Of a stretch of 64,000 nucleotides of DNA, positions 16,425-25,809 are shown piece by piece (positions within the stretch are counted from its first letter, which is position 1; every line of letters begins with the position of its first letter). The notes beneath the pieces are model-generated. The model made no database searches. It had not been told where the DNA came from and saw only the letters and a list, made by a program, of their open reading frames with translations. The position numbers and the translations under genes are program-made. The DNA lies in the NCBI RefSeq assembly GCF_900129795.1, contig NZ_FQWW01000003.1, forward strand, positions 186,001-250,000, read 5' to 3'. Source of the DNA: Flavobacterium sp. CF108 (GTDB lineage Bacteria; Bacteroidota; Bacteroidia; Flavobacteriales; Flavobacteriaceae).

Positions 16425-16687
16425 TGCCACGAATTACACTAATTTTCACGAATTATTTTTTTTTCTGCCACAGATTAAAAGGATTAAAAAGATTAAAAAA
16501 ATCTGTGGAAATCTTCTTAATTTGAGCAAAGAATAATTAGTGAAAATTCGTGGCAGAAAAATATAGCCACAGATTAAAAGAATTAAAAGGATTAAAAAAA
16601 ATCTGTGAAAATCTTTTTAATCTGTGGCAAAAATCTTCGCAATCTATGTGAAAGAATAATTCGTGAAAATTAGTGTAATTCGTGGCA
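16425..16687. repeat. Large nested inverted repeat, CCACGAATTACAC and CCACAGATTAAAA families
   Basis: The outermost 33-base arms (16425-16457 and 16655-16687) are exact inverted copies beginning TGCCACGAATTACACTAATT. Inside lie a partial copy of the same word (TAATTAGTGAAAATTCGTGG around 16532-16552) and two CCACAGATTAAAA...AATCTGTGG hairpins (about 16482-16510 and 16566-16638). It occupies about half of the 509-base gap between cca and yaaA; the rest shows only AT-rich DNA and the yaaA promoter. Confidence 0.85.
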
Positions 16688-16749
16688 AAAAAAATATACA
16701 ACAATAAAACAAATCAATTGCAATAACATATTTTTAAAAATTCAATTTG

Positions 16750-16757
16750 TATTTTTG
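16750..16757 (+). promoter_or_regulatory. -7 promoter box (TATTTTTG) for yaaA
   Basis: TAnnTTTG match 20 bases before the yaaA start. Confidence 0.45.
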
Positions 16758-16777
16758 AATCATATAAAAATGCACAA

Positions 16778-17536
16778 ATGAAAATTGTTATATCGCCGGC
16801 GAAATCACTGAATTTCGAAAAAGAATTACCTACTGCTCAACATACTGAACCTTCATTTTTAAAAGAAGCGCGTCAGGTTCATAAAATATTAAAAGGAAAA
16901 AAGCCAGCTGAATTATCCCATTTAATGTCAATTTCAGACAAACTTGCCGATTTAAACTGGAAACGAAACCAAGACTGGAAAACACCATTTACAGTTGAAA
17001 ACGCCCGTCCGGCAGTTTATACTTTTGATGGTGATGTTTATACAGGTTTAGATGCCTATTCAATTCCGTTAGAAAAATTAGATGTTCTTCAGGATAAACT
17101 TAGAATTTTATCTGGACTTTACGGTGTTTTAAAACCGCTTGATTTAATGCAGGCATACCGTTTAGAAATGGGAACAAAATTACCTGTTGGAGAATATAAA
17201 AACCTGCATGAATTTTGGAAACCTGTTGTTACAAAAGCTTTAAATAAAGAATTGACAAAAGGGGAGTTGTTCGTGAATTTAGCCAGTAACGAGTATTTTT
17301 CGGCAGTTGATGTTAAAGCTTTAAAAGTTCCTGTAATTACTCCGGATTTTAAAGATTACAAAGACGGAAAATTAAAAATGATCAGCTTCTTTGCAAAAAA
17401 GGCGAGAGGTATGATGGTTCGTTATATTATTGATACAAATGCTGAAACTATTGATGACTTAAAAGGTTTTAATTACGAAGGTTATCATTTTGATGCGAAT
17501 CTTTCGAAAGGAAATCATTTGGTTTTCACGAGATAG
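16778..17536 (+). CDS. yaaA: Peroxide stress protein YaaA
   Basis: 252 residues, full family length. Hallmarks: KIVISPAKSLNF at 2-13, L-R-I-L-S-G-L-Y-G-V-L-K-P-L-D near 109-123, YRLEMGTKL near 128, and FAKKARGMMVRYI near 207. E. coli YaaA limits intracellular free iron and DNA damage during peroxide stress and binds DNA. Single gene with its own promoter, transcribed away from cca. Confidence 0.93.
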   Translation: MKIVISPAKSLNFEKELPTAQHTEPSFLKEARQVHKILKGKKPAELSHLMSISDKLADLNWKRNQDWKTPFTVENARPAVYTFDGDVYTGLDAYSIPLEKLDVLQDKLRILSGLYGVLKPLDLMQAYRLEMGTKLPVGEYKNLHEFWKPVVTKALNKELTKGELFVNLASNEYFSAVDVKALKVPVITPDFKDYKDGKLKMISFFAKKARGMMVRYIIDTNAETIDDLKGFNYEGYHFDANLSKGNHLVFTR

Positions 17537-17592
17537 ATTTTTTAAAGGTGCTAAGGTTCTTAGTTGCTAAGATACTAAGAGTTTTTACTTAC

Positions 17593-17713
17593 TTTTTAAC
17601 CGCAAAGAACGCAAAGATTTACGCAAGGTTCGCAAAGTTTTTACACAAAGCTTTGCGAACTTTGCGTTTTTAAAACATCTTAGAGATAAATTCTTTGCGC
17701 TCTTTGCGGTTAA
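17593..17713. repeat. CGCAAAG word-family inverted repeat
   Basis: Left arm 17593-17637 is a loose tandem of CGCAAAG units; right arm 17650-17713 holds the inverse CTTTGCG units, ending TCTTTGCGGTTAAA. Immediately before it (17541-17584) is a CTTAG-type word (GGTGCTAAGGTTCTTAGTTG...). Confidence 0.7.
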
Positions 17714-17725
17714 ATTAAAAAAATA

Positions 17726-17758
17726 AACGCCGAATTCTAAATTGAATTCGGCGTTTTT
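17726..17758. terminator. Bidirectional terminator between yaaA and the efflux operon
   Basis: Stem AAACGCCGAATTC / GAATTCGGCGTTT with a five-base loop and A/T tracts on both sides. Confidence 0.85.
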
Positions 17759-17780
17759 GCGTATTATAAAATTATTATTA

Positions 17781-19370
17781 TTAGTGCATTGCGTCGGCTG
17801 CGCTAATCTTGTTCTTCCCTTTTTTGATAAAGAGAATAATCGGTATACAACATAAAAACATAATTCCCAGATACATAAAAATATCCATGTAAGCTAAAAC
17901 AGTACTTTGTTTTAATACTGAATATTCTATTCCCTGATAAGCTTTTTTAAGTGCAACATCGGCGCTATATCCTTTAGACATAAACGCTCTTTGCATTCCT
18001 GCGATACGCTGTTGAACATCATATCTTGCAGGATCTAGATTGTTAATCAAATCAACTCTATGTTCCTGGCTGAAACGTGTGATGAAAGTGGTAATAATTG
18101 CAATACCAAATGAACCTCCTAACTGACGCATCATTCCGGTAAAAGCAGCTCCTTCACCAATTTGTTTTCCTTTTAAGGTTGAAAGCGAAAGTGTTGTAAT
18201 GGGAACGAAAAGTAAACCTAAACCAATTCCTCTCAAAATTAATGGCCAGTACATATGTTCAACACCGGTATCAGGAGTCATACGACTGTACATCATAAAA
18301 GTAAAGAGGAAAAATACAAAAAATCCAACTCCAACCATGTATCCTTGCGGAACACCTTTTTGAATCATATTTCCAACAAATGGCATCATAATCGCCGTTG
18401 TGATAGATCCCGGAATTAATAATAATCCCGCATCAGTTGCTGTCCATCCTAAAATCGACTGCGTGTAAATAGGGATAATTAACGTTGAACCATATAAACC
18501 GAAACCAAGAATGAAACACATTACAGTTCCAATTCTTAAATTCCCATCTTTTAAAACACTTAAGTTTACAATTGGATGTTTGTAAGTCAGCTCTCTCCAA
18601 ATAAAAAGAACCAATCCTAAAACAGTCACAACACTTAAAGTCACAATAAGTGAATCGTTAAACCAATCATCTTGCTGTCCGTGTTCAAGAACGAATTGTA
18701 AAGAACCAATAAAGGCGCTCAACAAGAAAATTCCCCACCAGTCAACCTGATTTGCTTTTAATTTCTCTCCATATTTCGGACTTCTTACGAAAGTTAAAGC
18801 TAAAATAGTAGCGATAATTCCAAGCGGAATATTGATGTAAAAGATATAAGGCCAAGAATAATTATCTACTAAATATCCCCCCAAAGGCGGACCCAAAGTT
18901 GGACCTACAATTACACCCATTCCGTAAATTGCTTGTGCCATACCACGTTTTGCAACCGGATAACTTTCTGTAATAATCGTTTGGGCTGTTACAAGTAAAG
19001 CTCCACCACCCATACCTTGTACGAATCGGAAGGCAACAAGTTCCCAAATATTACTGGCATTTCCACACAAAAAGGAACAGACGGTAAATATAATGATAGA
19101 AGCCACAAAATAATTACGTCTTCCAAATTGCTGAGATAACCAGCTCGTCATCGGAATTACAATAACATTCGCAATTGCGTATGCTGTAATAACCCACGCC
19201 ACATCGGTCAAGGTAGCACCAAGACTTCCGCGCATGTCTGTTAGAGCTACGTTTACAATCGTCGTATCTACAATTTCCAGCAAGGCACAAAGTACTGCCG
19301 TAATGGTAATAATTACGCGTCGGTAACCGTATTCTACTAAATCGTCGTCTGCTTGTACTGCTGCTGCCAT
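17781..19370 (-). CDS. DHA2-family MFS drug efflux permease (EmrB/QacA type)
   Basis: 529 residues, fourteen predicted membrane helices. Motif D1 L-E-I-V-D-T-T-I-V-N-V-A at 31-42 and antiporter motif C G-P-T-L-G-P-P-L-G-G at 156-165 identify a proton-coupled drug exporter of the EmrB/QacA subfamily. Encoded four bases after the HlyD adaptor, with a TolC-type channel upstream, so it is the inner-membrane pump of a complete tripartite system. Last gene of a four-gene TetR-controlled operon. Substrates cannot be predicted. Confidence 0.93.
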   Translation of the reverse strand: MAAAVQADDDLVEYGYRRVIITITAVLCALLEIVDTTIVNVALTDMRGSLGATLTDVAWVITAYAIANVIVIPMTSWLSQQFGRRNYFVASIIIFTVCSFLCGNASNIWELVAFRFVQGMGGGALLVTAQTIITESYPVAKRGMAQAIYGMGVIVGPTLGPPLGGYLVDNYSWPYIFYINIPLGIIATILALTFVRSPKYGEKLKANQVDWWGIFLLSAFIGSLQFVLEHGQQDDWFNDSLIVTLSVVTVLGLVLFIWRELTYKHPIVNLSVLKDGNLRIGTVMCFILGFGLYGSTLIIPIYTQSILGWTATDAGLLLIPGSITTAIMMPFVGNMIQKGVPQGYMVGVGFFVFFLFTFMMYSRMTPDTGVEHMYWPLILRGIGLGLLFVPITTLSLSTLKGKQIGEGAAFTGMMRQLGGSFGIAIITTFITRFSQEHRVDLINNLDPARYDVQQRIAGMQRAFMSKGYSADVALKKAYQGIEYSVLKQSTVLAYMDIFMYLGIMFLCCIPIILFIKKGKNKISAADAMH

Positions 19371-19374
19371 TTAT

Positions 19375-20454
19375 TTATTTTAAATGTACGTCTACGTCAA
19401 CATTCATTCCTGGTCTTAAAAGTTTTACTTTTTCAGGATCGTTTGCTTGATCTAAACTAATTTTTACTGGTAATCTCTGAATTGTTTTTACGAAGTTTCC
19501 CGTAGCATTATCAGGAGGTAACAATGAAAAACGTGATCCTGTTGCTGGAGAAAATGAAGTTACAGTACCTTTAAACTCATAGTTTGGATAAGCATCAACT
19601 TTTAAACTTACTTTTTGTCCCACAACCATTTTGTTTAATTGTGTTTCTTTAAAGTTAGCTACAACCCAAGCTTCAGTATTGTTAATGATGTAGAATAAAG
19701 ATTGTCCTGGCTGAACTAGTTGTCCCGGCTGAATATCTACTTTAGAAACCTGACCGTCAATTGCTGCTGTAACTACTGTATAAGAAAGGTTTAAGTGAGC
19801 AACATCAAGCATTGTTTTTGCTTTTTTGATATTTGCAGAAGCTACTTCTGTTTGTTTGTCAGAAACTTTAGATTTTGACTGAATTACAGATTTTTGGTAA
19901 GAACTTGCTCTTTGTTGTTGCTCTAAAACACGTACTTGATTTTCAGCTTCATCTTTTGCAGTTTGAGCTTGTTCAAATTGTTGTTTTGTAATAGTATGTG
20001 TTTTATATAAATTGCTGTAACGGTTAAAATCGTTTGTAAGCTGTCTCAATCTAATTTTAGCACTTTCGATAGAACCACCAGCAGATTTCATTTGAGCGTC
20101 TGAAACAGAGATGCTTGCATAAGCACTTCCAATATCAGCTTTTGCAGCTTCGTATTGACCTTCAGCTCCTAGTAATGCAGCGTTTGCTTCATCGATTTTT
20201 AACTGATAATCTCTTTTATCGATAGTAAATAAAGTATCTCCTTTTTTTACATAGTCATTATCTTTCACATATACTTTGCTGATATATCCTGATACTCTCG
20301 GAATAATTGGGTTCATTTTTTTCTCAATTTGAGCATCATCCGTTTCTTCGTGAGCCAATGAGTGTAAGTATTTTGATATTCCGTAAGTTCCTCCCACTAA
20401 AACCAAAACGGTTAGTATGATGATGAATTTTTTATTTGTCTTTTTCTTTTCCAT
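19375..20454 (-). CDS. HlyD/EmrA-family membrane-fusion protein
   Basis: 359 residues. Single N-terminal membrane anchor (about 9-28), lipoyl half-motif VSGYISKVYVKDNDYVKKGD at about 54-73, a long alpha-helical hairpin (about 100-210, with A/Q/K-rich heptads), second lipoyl half ITAAIDGQVSKVDIQPGQLV-like segment near 240, then a beta-barrel. Bridges the MFS pump and the outer-membrane channel. Eleven bases after the TolC gene. Confidence 0.92.
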   Translation of the reverse strand: MEKKKTNKKFIIILTVLVLVGGTYGISKYLHSLAHEETDDAQIEKKMNPIIPRVSGYISKVYVKDNDYVKKGDTLFTIDKRDYQLKIDEANAALLGAEGQYEAAKADIGSAYASISVSDAQMKSAGGSIESAKIRLRQLTNDFNRYSNLYKTHTITKQQFEQAQTAKDEAENQVRVLEQQQRASSYQKSVIQSKSKVSDKQTEVASANIKKAKTMLDVAHLNLSYTVVTAAIDGQVSKVDIQPGQLVQPGQSLFYIINNTEAWVVANFKETQLNKMVVGQKVSLKVDAYPNYEFKGTVTSFSPATGSRFSLLPPDNATGNFVKTIQRLPVKISLDQANDPEKVKLLRPGMNVDVDVHLK

Positions 20455-20465
20455 GAGAGCTTCGA

Positions 20466-21785
20466 TTATATTTTAGAAAGATTGAATGATTGTGATAATT
20501 GTCCTGATACTGAAAGTAATTCGTAATATTTTTGAATGATGGTTGCTTTTGCTACAGCAGTATTGATTTTTGCACTTAACTGCTCAACATCGGCTTCAAC
20601 AAGATCATTGGTATCTGAAAGACCATTGTCGAATTTATCTTTTACCAGTCTGTAATTTTCTGCAGCCTGTTGAAAAGCTTCTTCATAAACCACACTTTGA
20701 TTGATCGCTAAGTCATAATCTTCAATAGATTTTTGAACTTCAACTTTTATACGGTCAGTCATAATAGCCTCAGTATTTTTTACTTCTAAAGCTTTGCTTT
20801 CTGCTTCTTTTACGTGTGCGCTGTTTTTAAGAATCCCAGATAAATCATAAGATAAACCTAAACCAAAATTCATAGCATATTTTACCGTAATAATATCTTT
20901 AAGATCTAAAGCAGTATAACCTCCAAGTAATGAAATTGTTGGATAATATCCGGCTTTTGCAATCTTAACATTAGCTTCTGAAACTTTTTGCTGCAAACGA
21001 ATAGCCTCTAGATCTTTTCTGCTTTCAAGTGCCAAAACATCAGATGTTGGAGCACCAGTTGTTTTTAAGTTAAAGAAATCATCTTCGTTAACCTGAATTT
21101 TTACAGATGGCTCTAATTTAAGTAATGTCGTAAGATAAAAATTGATGTTGTTGATGTTGTTATTAGCTTCATCAATAGATAATTGCGTTTTTGAAACCAG
21201 TAATTGTGCTTTCAATAAATCATTTCTTGGGATGATTCCGTTTTTCTCTAATTCAATAAAATCAGTAACACGCTGTTTAGCACTTTTTTGATTTTCAGTT
21301 AAAACATCTAAAGTTTTTTGTGCTTTGTACAAAGCTGTATAATAAGTAATTACTCTTAAAGCAACATCTTCTTTTGTTTTAGCGGCAGTAACGCTTTCAG
21401 CTTCATATAAGCTTTCATAAGCGTCAATACTGTTTTGGATTTTAAATCCTGCAAAAAGAGGTAAACTTAAATTTGCCATTCCAAGCATTGCACGATCCGG
21501 AGAAGCTAAAGAAGCACTTTCTCCCTGATTTGGCATATCGATTGAAGCTTTTGTTAATCGCTGATATTGCCCTGAAACTTTTAAATCTGGATATTGATTA
21601 TTCTTAACCGTTTGTAATTCATATTTCTTTGAGTTTACCTTAGTGTTGGCAAGCGTAACTTCGTTACTCTTTTCCCACGCCATTTTTACGGCTTCATCTA
21701 AAGTTAAACTTGTTTTTTCTTGTGCTTCTATTGAAGAAATTCCTATAAAGAAAACTCCAAAGAGCATTAATTGACTAATTTTCAT
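20466..21785 (-). CDS. TolC-family outer-membrane efflux channel
   Basis: 439 residues from the ATG at 21785; a TTG two codons upstream is in frame but less likely, and the ATG reading begins MKISQLMLFGVFFIGISSIE, a normal signal peptide. Two OEP repeats (about 30-215 and 240-430) with coiled-coil helices, including the paired A-x-x-x-Y-P-x-x-x-L-x-G-x-Y segments. Forms the trimeric outer-membrane exit for the adjacent HlyD/MFS pump. Its start overlaps the TetR stop by 11 bases, implying coupled translation. Confidence 0.9.
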   Translation of the reverse strand: MKISQLMLFGVFFIGISSIEAQEKTSLTLDEAVKMAWEKSNEVTLANTKVNSKKYELQTVKNNQYPDLKVSGQYQRLTKASIDMPNQGESASLASPDRAMLGMANLSLPLFAGFKIQNSIDAYESLYEAESVTAAKTKEDVALRVITYYTALYKAQKTLDVLTENQKSAKQRVTDFIELEKNGIIPRNDLLKAQLLVSKTQLSIDEANNNINNINFYLTTLLKLEPSVKIQVNEDDFFNLKTTGAPTSDVLALESRKDLEAIRLQQKVSEANVKIAKAGYYPTISLLGGYTALDLKDIITVKYAMNFGLGLSYDLSGILKNSAHVKEAESKALEVKNTEAIMTDRIKVEVQKSIEDYDLAINQSVVYEEAFQQAAENYRLVKDKFDNGLSDTNDLVEADVEQLSAKINTAVAKATIIQKYYELLSVSGQLSQSFNLSKI

Positions 21786-22404
21786 AAACAAGTAGCGCTT
21801 TTATAGTTTGTTGAATGTGCTTTGTAAGACTGTTTTTAATGTAATCGTTGTATAACGTTTCTGTTTTTAGATTTAAGAGTTCTTCAAAAAATGATTTGTT
21901 CATATGGAAATGAAAAAAAGTTCCCATAATCGTTGGTGTAATCAACGGAATAATGACATCTTTTCTAAAAATTCCTTTTGACTGGCCTTCTTTAATAATC
22001 GTTTCAAGAGATTTTAGATTTCCCTTTTTCAGCTCCGTAAAAGCAGCAAGGCTTTCCTCTCTTTTTTTAGAATTAAGTTCGAAGTGTAAAACTCTGAAAA
22101 TCCCTCTGTTGCAATTAATTCGATTAATATAAATTTCGACTAATTTATTGACTTTATCAAGAGGGTGAAGATCTTCGTGTTGCAAACTTTCAATTTGCAG
22201 TTTTAAATCGGCTGTTTTATGAATAATTAAAGATTCAAGTAATTTATCTTTTGAACCGAAATAATAGGAAACCATGGCAATATTAATTTTTGCATGTTTC
22301 GAAATATCCCGTATTGACGTCCCTTCAAATCCTTTCTCAGAAAATAGCTTTTCAGCAACAGTAAGAATCTGAATTTTTTTATCGTTTAGTTCAATGTGTG
22401 ACAT
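21775..22404 (-). CDS. TetR/AcrR-family repressor of the efflux operon
   Basis: 209 residues from the ATG at 22404 (MSHIELNDKKIQIL). A GTG 51 bases upstream is in frame but would place the coding region across the operators, so it is rejected. N-terminal HTH about 8-54 (EKGFEGTSIRDISKHAKINI, MVSYYFGSKDKLL) and a ligand domain with little conservation. First gene of its own operon, so autoregulation is expected; two palindromic operators lie directly upstream. Confidence 0.9.
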   Translation of the reverse strand: MSHIELNDKKIQILTVAEKLFSEKGFEGTSIRDISKHAKINIAMVSYYFGSKDKLLESLIIHKTADLKLQIESLQHEDLHPLDKVNKLVEIYINRINCNRGIFRVLHFELNSKKREESLAAFTELKKGNLKSLETIIKEGQSKGIFRKDVIIPLITPTIMGTFFHFHMNKSFFEELLNLKTETLYNDYIKNSLTKHIQQTIKALLVYEN

Positions 22405-22425
22405 GGTATTTTTTCTAATTGGGCA

Positions 22426-22463
22426 CAAAATTAAACACTTGTTTAATTTAAACACTTGTTTAA
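22426..22463 (-). promoter_or_regulatory. Tandem TetR-type operators overlapping the efflux-operon promoter
   Basis: Two identical 16-base sites TTAAACACTTGTTTAA at 22431-22446 and 22448-22463, each with 7-base inverted arms (TTAAACA/TGTTTAA), repeat with 17-base spacing. The -7 box TAATTTTG (minus strand, 22426-22433) overlaps the promoter-proximal site, so binding would block RNA polymerase directly. Confidence 0.75.
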
Positions 22464-22512
22464 TTTTGTTTTAACATAATATTAACATAAAACGGTTTCG
22501 ACAATTTTAGGC

Positions 22513-22551
22513 AAAAAAAAAGCTGAAACACTTAGTATTTCAGCTTTTTTT
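22513..22551 (-). terminator. trpA: Terminator of the trp operon
   Basis: Stem AAAGCTGAAA / TTTCAGCTTT with a nine-base loop and long A/T tracts on both sides, 64 bases after the trpA stop; also shields the divergent-facing TetR promoter. Confidence 0.85.
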
Positions 22552-22614
22552 ACAATCTTTTCATTCCGATTTCTATGATAAACTAGACGTTTATAAAATA
22601 TTTATAAGATATAA

Positions 22615-23376
22615 TTACCTAATCTCTCCAACAAACTCACTAATTTTTCCAGAACCGCTTTTACTCAAATGTTTGATAAAAGCACTTCCAATAATAGCGC
22701 CTTTTGCATATTTAGTGGCTTGATTAAAAGTTTCTTTATTTGAAATTCCAAAACCTACAATTTGTGGGTTTTTTAAATTCAAATTTGATATTCTTTCGAA
22801 ATAACTTTCCTGAACATTTCCGAAACCAGATTGAGAGCCCGTAACACTTGCAGAACTTACCATATAAATAAATCCATTTGAAACGCTGTCGATAAAACGA
22901 ATACGCTCGTCTGAAGTTTGGGGTGTAATAAGGAAAACATTAATTAATCCGTATTTTTCGAAAATTGCTTTGTATTCTTCAGCATAAACATCAACCGGAA
23001 GGTCTGGAATAATTAAACCGTCGATACCAATTTCAGCACATTTTTGACAAAAAGCTTCAACTCCGTATTGTAACATCGGATTAAAATATCCCATAATAAT
23101 CAACGGAATTTTTACGCTTTCGCGGATGTTTTTCAGCTGGTCGAAAAGAATTTGAGTTGTCATTCCGTTATGAAGTGCCTGTGTAGAACTCGCCTGAATT
23201 GTTGGCCCATCTGCCAAAGGATCACTAAAAGGAAGTCCAATTTCGATTAAATCAACTCCGTTTTTTTCTAAATCCTGAATAATCTGCACGGTATCATTTA
23301 AGTTAGGATATCCCGCAGAAAAATAGATCGAAAGTATCTTTTTGTCTTCTTGTAATTTTTGAGTTATTCTGTTCAT
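22615..23376 (-). CDS. trpA: Tryptophan synthase alpha chain
   Basis: 253 residues. Catalytic acids E45 and D56 lie in L-I-E-I-G-L-P-F-S-D-P-L-A-D-G-P, and the phosphate-binding G-F-G-I-S-N near 213 is present. Cleaves indole-3-glycerol phosphate to indole and glyceraldehyde 3-phosphate, passing indole to TrpB. Last gene of the trp operon, but separated from trpB by a nitrilase and a GGCT-like gene and by a palindromic repeat, an unusual break of the trpBA pair. Confidence 0.95.
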   Translation of the reverse strand: MNRITQKLQEDKKILSIYFSAGYPNLNDTVQIIQDLEKNGVDLIEIGLPFSDPLADGPTIQASSTQALHNGMTTQILFDQLKNIRESVKIPLIIMGYFNPMLQYGVEAFCQKCAEIGIDGLIIPDLPVDVYAEEYKAIFEKYGLINVFLITPQTSDERIRFIDSVSNGFIYMVSSASVTGSQSGFGNVQESYFERISNLNLKNPQIVGFGISNKETFNQATKYAKGAIIGSAFIKHLSKSGSGKISEFVGEIR

Positions 23377-23394
23377 TTTAATATCTTTTATTTC

Positions 23395-23478
23395 TCCTGC
23401 AAGGTTTCCAAAACCTTGTAGGTGTTTTATTTTAAGTAATTTTATTTATACCTACAAGGTTTTGGAAACCTTGCAGGA
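23395..23478. repeat. Nested palindrome, CCTGCAAGGTTT family, copy 2 (inside trp operon)
   Basis: Exact 29-base inverted arms at 23395-23423 and 23450-23478 with a 26-base spacer. Compared with copy 1 at 1209-1300, the left arm has TTTCC for TTTTC and the right arm has the matching change, so pairing is preserved. It fills the gap between the nitrilase gene and trpA. Confidence 0.85.
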
Positions 23479-23485
23479 ATTCCTG

Positions 23486-24223
23486 CTAATCGATAATAAT
23501 TCTACTTTTCCAAATATCATTTTGCTTTTCTACCAATAATAAGCCGGAATCTGAGTCATTCATTTGTCCAATCAATTGACCTTTATTATTCCAAAATGCA
23601 CTTTGACCTGCGGAAGGAGATCCCCAGGATTCGCCGCTGAAATTCGACATCAAAACATTCATTTGATGTTTCTCTGCATAACTTTGTAAATGGCTGTATG
23701 CATTCGGAATCCCGTTTGGTGAAAAGAAAATACTGGCAATATAAATGTCAGTTTCTCTTTTATGCGCATTTTCCGGATGCAGCGGATTGTCAATATCAGC
23801 ACAAATAGCAAATGAAATCTTTTGATTTTCAATTGAAATGATCGGATTATTGTCAAAAGAAGATTGAAAATATTCATCTTCGCCTTCGTGTAAAAACTGC
23901 TTCGTATAAATGGAAACCGAATTATCCGGAGCAATTACAAATTCACCAATAAACAAATTGGAGTCAATTTCAATAGGCGCTCCGGCAATAATTACAATAT
24001 TATTTTCTACAGCTAATTTTTTCAAATGATCCAAACGCGAATCGTTTTTCTGGAAAGCTAATTTTTGTGCCTGTTCTCTTTCGTAGCCTGTAATAGACAT
24101 TTCAGGAAATGCAATTAATTGCGCTTTATTTTTTACAGCCAATTCTATAAGACGATAATGATCTGATAAATTGGCATCAATATCCCCTCGAGTTGGTTTT
24201 GTTTGTGCAGCTGCAAGAATCAT
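23486..24223 (-). CDS. Nitrilase-superfamily carbon-nitrogen hydrolase
   Basis: 245 residues. The catalytic triad of the superfamily is E41 (AFPEMSITGY), K108 (YTKQFLHEGED) and C141 (SFAICADIDNP). The cysteine motif A-I-C-A-D and short length place it among uncharacterised amidase-type branches; substrate unknown. It lies in the trp operon between the GGCT-like gene (17 bases away) and trpA. No known step of tryptophan biosynthesis needs an amidase, so it may simply share the transcript. Confidence 0.85.
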   Translation of the reverse strand: MILAAAQTKPTRGDIDANLSDHYRLIELAVKNKAQLIAFPEMSITGYEREQAQKLAFQKNDSRLDHLKKLAVENNIVIIAGAPIEIDSNLFIGEFVIAPDNSVSIYTKQFLHEGEDEYFQSSFDNNPIISIENQKISFAICADIDNPLHPENAHKRETDIYIASIFFSPNGIPNAYSHLQSYAEKHQMNVLMSNFSGESWGSPSAGQSAFWNNKGQLIGQMNDSDSGLLLVEKQNDIWKSRIIID

Positions 24224-24240
24224 TTTTATATTTTCAATTA

Positions 24241-24558
24241 TTAGTTTTCAAGATAAATCCAGGCCGAAATACCTGATTTTAAAGTAACCTTAACTCTTTT
24301 ATAAGCATTAGATTCGAATAAATCTACTTTTGCTAAATCAGCGATAGTAACATTGAAAACAACTCCATGAATAATTTCCGAAGGATTTTCGCTTGGTACA
24401 ACGACAACATAATCAGCCATTCCAAATTCTTCCTCAATTTGAAGGCTTTTTAGTTTGTAGCCAAGAAGCTGGTCTGCAGTTCCCGTTAATACTTTATTGA
24501 AAACCTGCATTTGAATTTGTTTTGATCGTAATGTTCCGTAAGAGAATAACTTTTCCAT
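24241..24558 (-). CDS. Gamma-glutamylcyclotransferase (AIG2-like) family protein
   Basis: 105 residues with the family start M-E-K-L-F-S-Y-G-T-L-R (1-11), the Y-G-T-L substrate loop, and a central acidic residue region (GVVFNVTIADLAKVDLFES, with E79 as a candidate general base). The fold cyclises gamma-glutamyl amides to 5-oxoproline or acts on related compounds. Located between trpB and a nitrilase gene; the pairing of a cyclotransferase with an amidase hints at joint metabolism of an amide or gamma-glutamyl compound, but this is inference. Confidence 0.8.
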   Translation of the reverse strand: MEKLFSYGTLRSKQIQMQVFNKVLTGTADQLLGYKLKSLQIEEEFGMADYVVVVPSENPSEIIHGVVFNVTIADLAKVDLFESNAYKRVKVTLKSGISAWIYLEN

Positions 24559-24615
24559 ATCTACTTTTTTCTCGTTATTTGTTTGCGTTAGCGAATGCCC
24601 AAATTACGATTTTTA

Positions 24616-25797
24616 TTACAATTTAAAATAGTCAATATAATTATCTAAATCTTTATCGCCACGACCTGAAAGACTGATTACCACAACATCTGTAGGTTTA
24701 AATTTCTTTTGATCTAAAACTGCAAATGCATGCGCGCTTTCAATAGCAGGAATAATTCCTTCTAATTTTGTCAATTGCAAACCTGCATTCATAGCATCAT
24801 CATCGGTTACAGAGAAAAATTCGCCGCGTCCCGTTTGTGCCAAATGTGCGTGTAGAGGCCCAACTCCAGGATAATCTAATCCTGCAGAAATAGAATACGG
24901 TTCAGTAATTTGCCCGTCTGGAGTTTGCATTAAAAGTGTTTTACAACCGTGAATAACACCCACTTTTCCTAATTTACTTGTTGCAGCACTGTGTCCGCTG
25001 TCAACACCTTTTCCGGCAGCTTCAACAGCAATAATTCCAACTTCCGGCTCGTGTAAAAAGTGATAATACGTTCCTGCAGCGTTACTTCCGCCGCCAATAC
25101 AAGCGACCACATAATCAGGATTTTCACGTCCTTCTTTTTCTTTTAACTGCCATTTTATTTCTTCTGAAATAATACTCTGAAAACGCGTCACCATATCCGG
25201 ATAAGGATGAGGTCCAATTGCCGATCCGATAATATAATGTGTATCAACCGGATTATTAATCCAGTCACGAATAGCTTCGTTTGTAGCGTCTTTTAAAGTA
25301 CGTGAACCCGAAAGTGCCGGACGAACTTCGGCACCTAACATTTTCATACGAGCCACGTTTGGAGCCTGACGCGCAATGTCGATTTCACCCATATAAACGA
25401 TACATTCAATTCCCATTAAAGCGCATACTGTTGCCGTTGCAACACCGTGCTGACCCGCTCCGGTTTCGGCAATAATTCTTTTTTTACCTAAACGTTTTGC
25501 TAATAAAATCTGCCCAATTGTATTGTTGACTTTGTGCGCTCCGGTATGGTTTAAATCTTCTCTTTTTAGATAGACTTTGGCATTGTATTTTTCAGATAAT
25601 CGTTTTGCAAAATACAACGGACTTGGGCGTCCTACATAATCTTTCAGCAATTGATTGAACTCAGCTTTAAAATCTGGTTCATCCATTATGCTTAAATATT
25701 TCTGGCGTAATTCTTCTACATTTGGATACAGCATTTCAGGAATGTAAGCTCCTCCAAATTCTCCGTAATATCCTTTTTCGTTGACGTTAAAACTCAT
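24616..25797 (-). CDS. trpB: Tryptophan synthase beta chain
   Basis: 393 residues. PLP-binding lysine K88 in [10 protein letters not shown]110 in ETGAGQHG, phosphate loop GGGSNA at 235-240, and the C-terminal S-G-R-G-D-K-D motif. Condenses indole with serine to tryptophan. Standard TrpB1 length. Twelve bases after trpF. Confidence 0.97.
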   Translation of the reverse strand: MSFNVNEKGYYGEFGGAYIPEMLYPNVEELRQKYLSIMDEPDFKAEFNQLLKDYVGRPSPLYFAKRLSEKYNAKVYLKREDLNHTGAHKVNNTIGQILLAKRLGKKRIIAETGAGQHGVATATVCALMGIECIVYMGEIDIARQAPNVARMKMLGAEVRPALSGSRTLKDATNEAIRDWINNPVDTHYIIGSAIGPHPYPDMVTRFQSIISEEIKWQLKEKEGRENPDYVVACIGGGSNAAGTYYHFLHEPEVGIIAVEAAGKGVDSGHSAATSKLGKVGVIHGCKTLLMQTPDGQITEPYSISAGLDYPGVGPLHAHLAQTGRGEFFSVTDDDAMNAGLQLTKLEGIIPAIESAHAFAVLDQKKFKPTDVVVISLSGRGDKDLDNYIDYFKL

Positions 25798-25809
25798 TTT
25801 GTTTAAAGT

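Noticed and set aside
17541..17713. CGCAAAG tandem as a possible CRISPR-like array
   Set aside because: The units are degenerate, seven to nine bases long, inverted rather than direct, and lack spacers.
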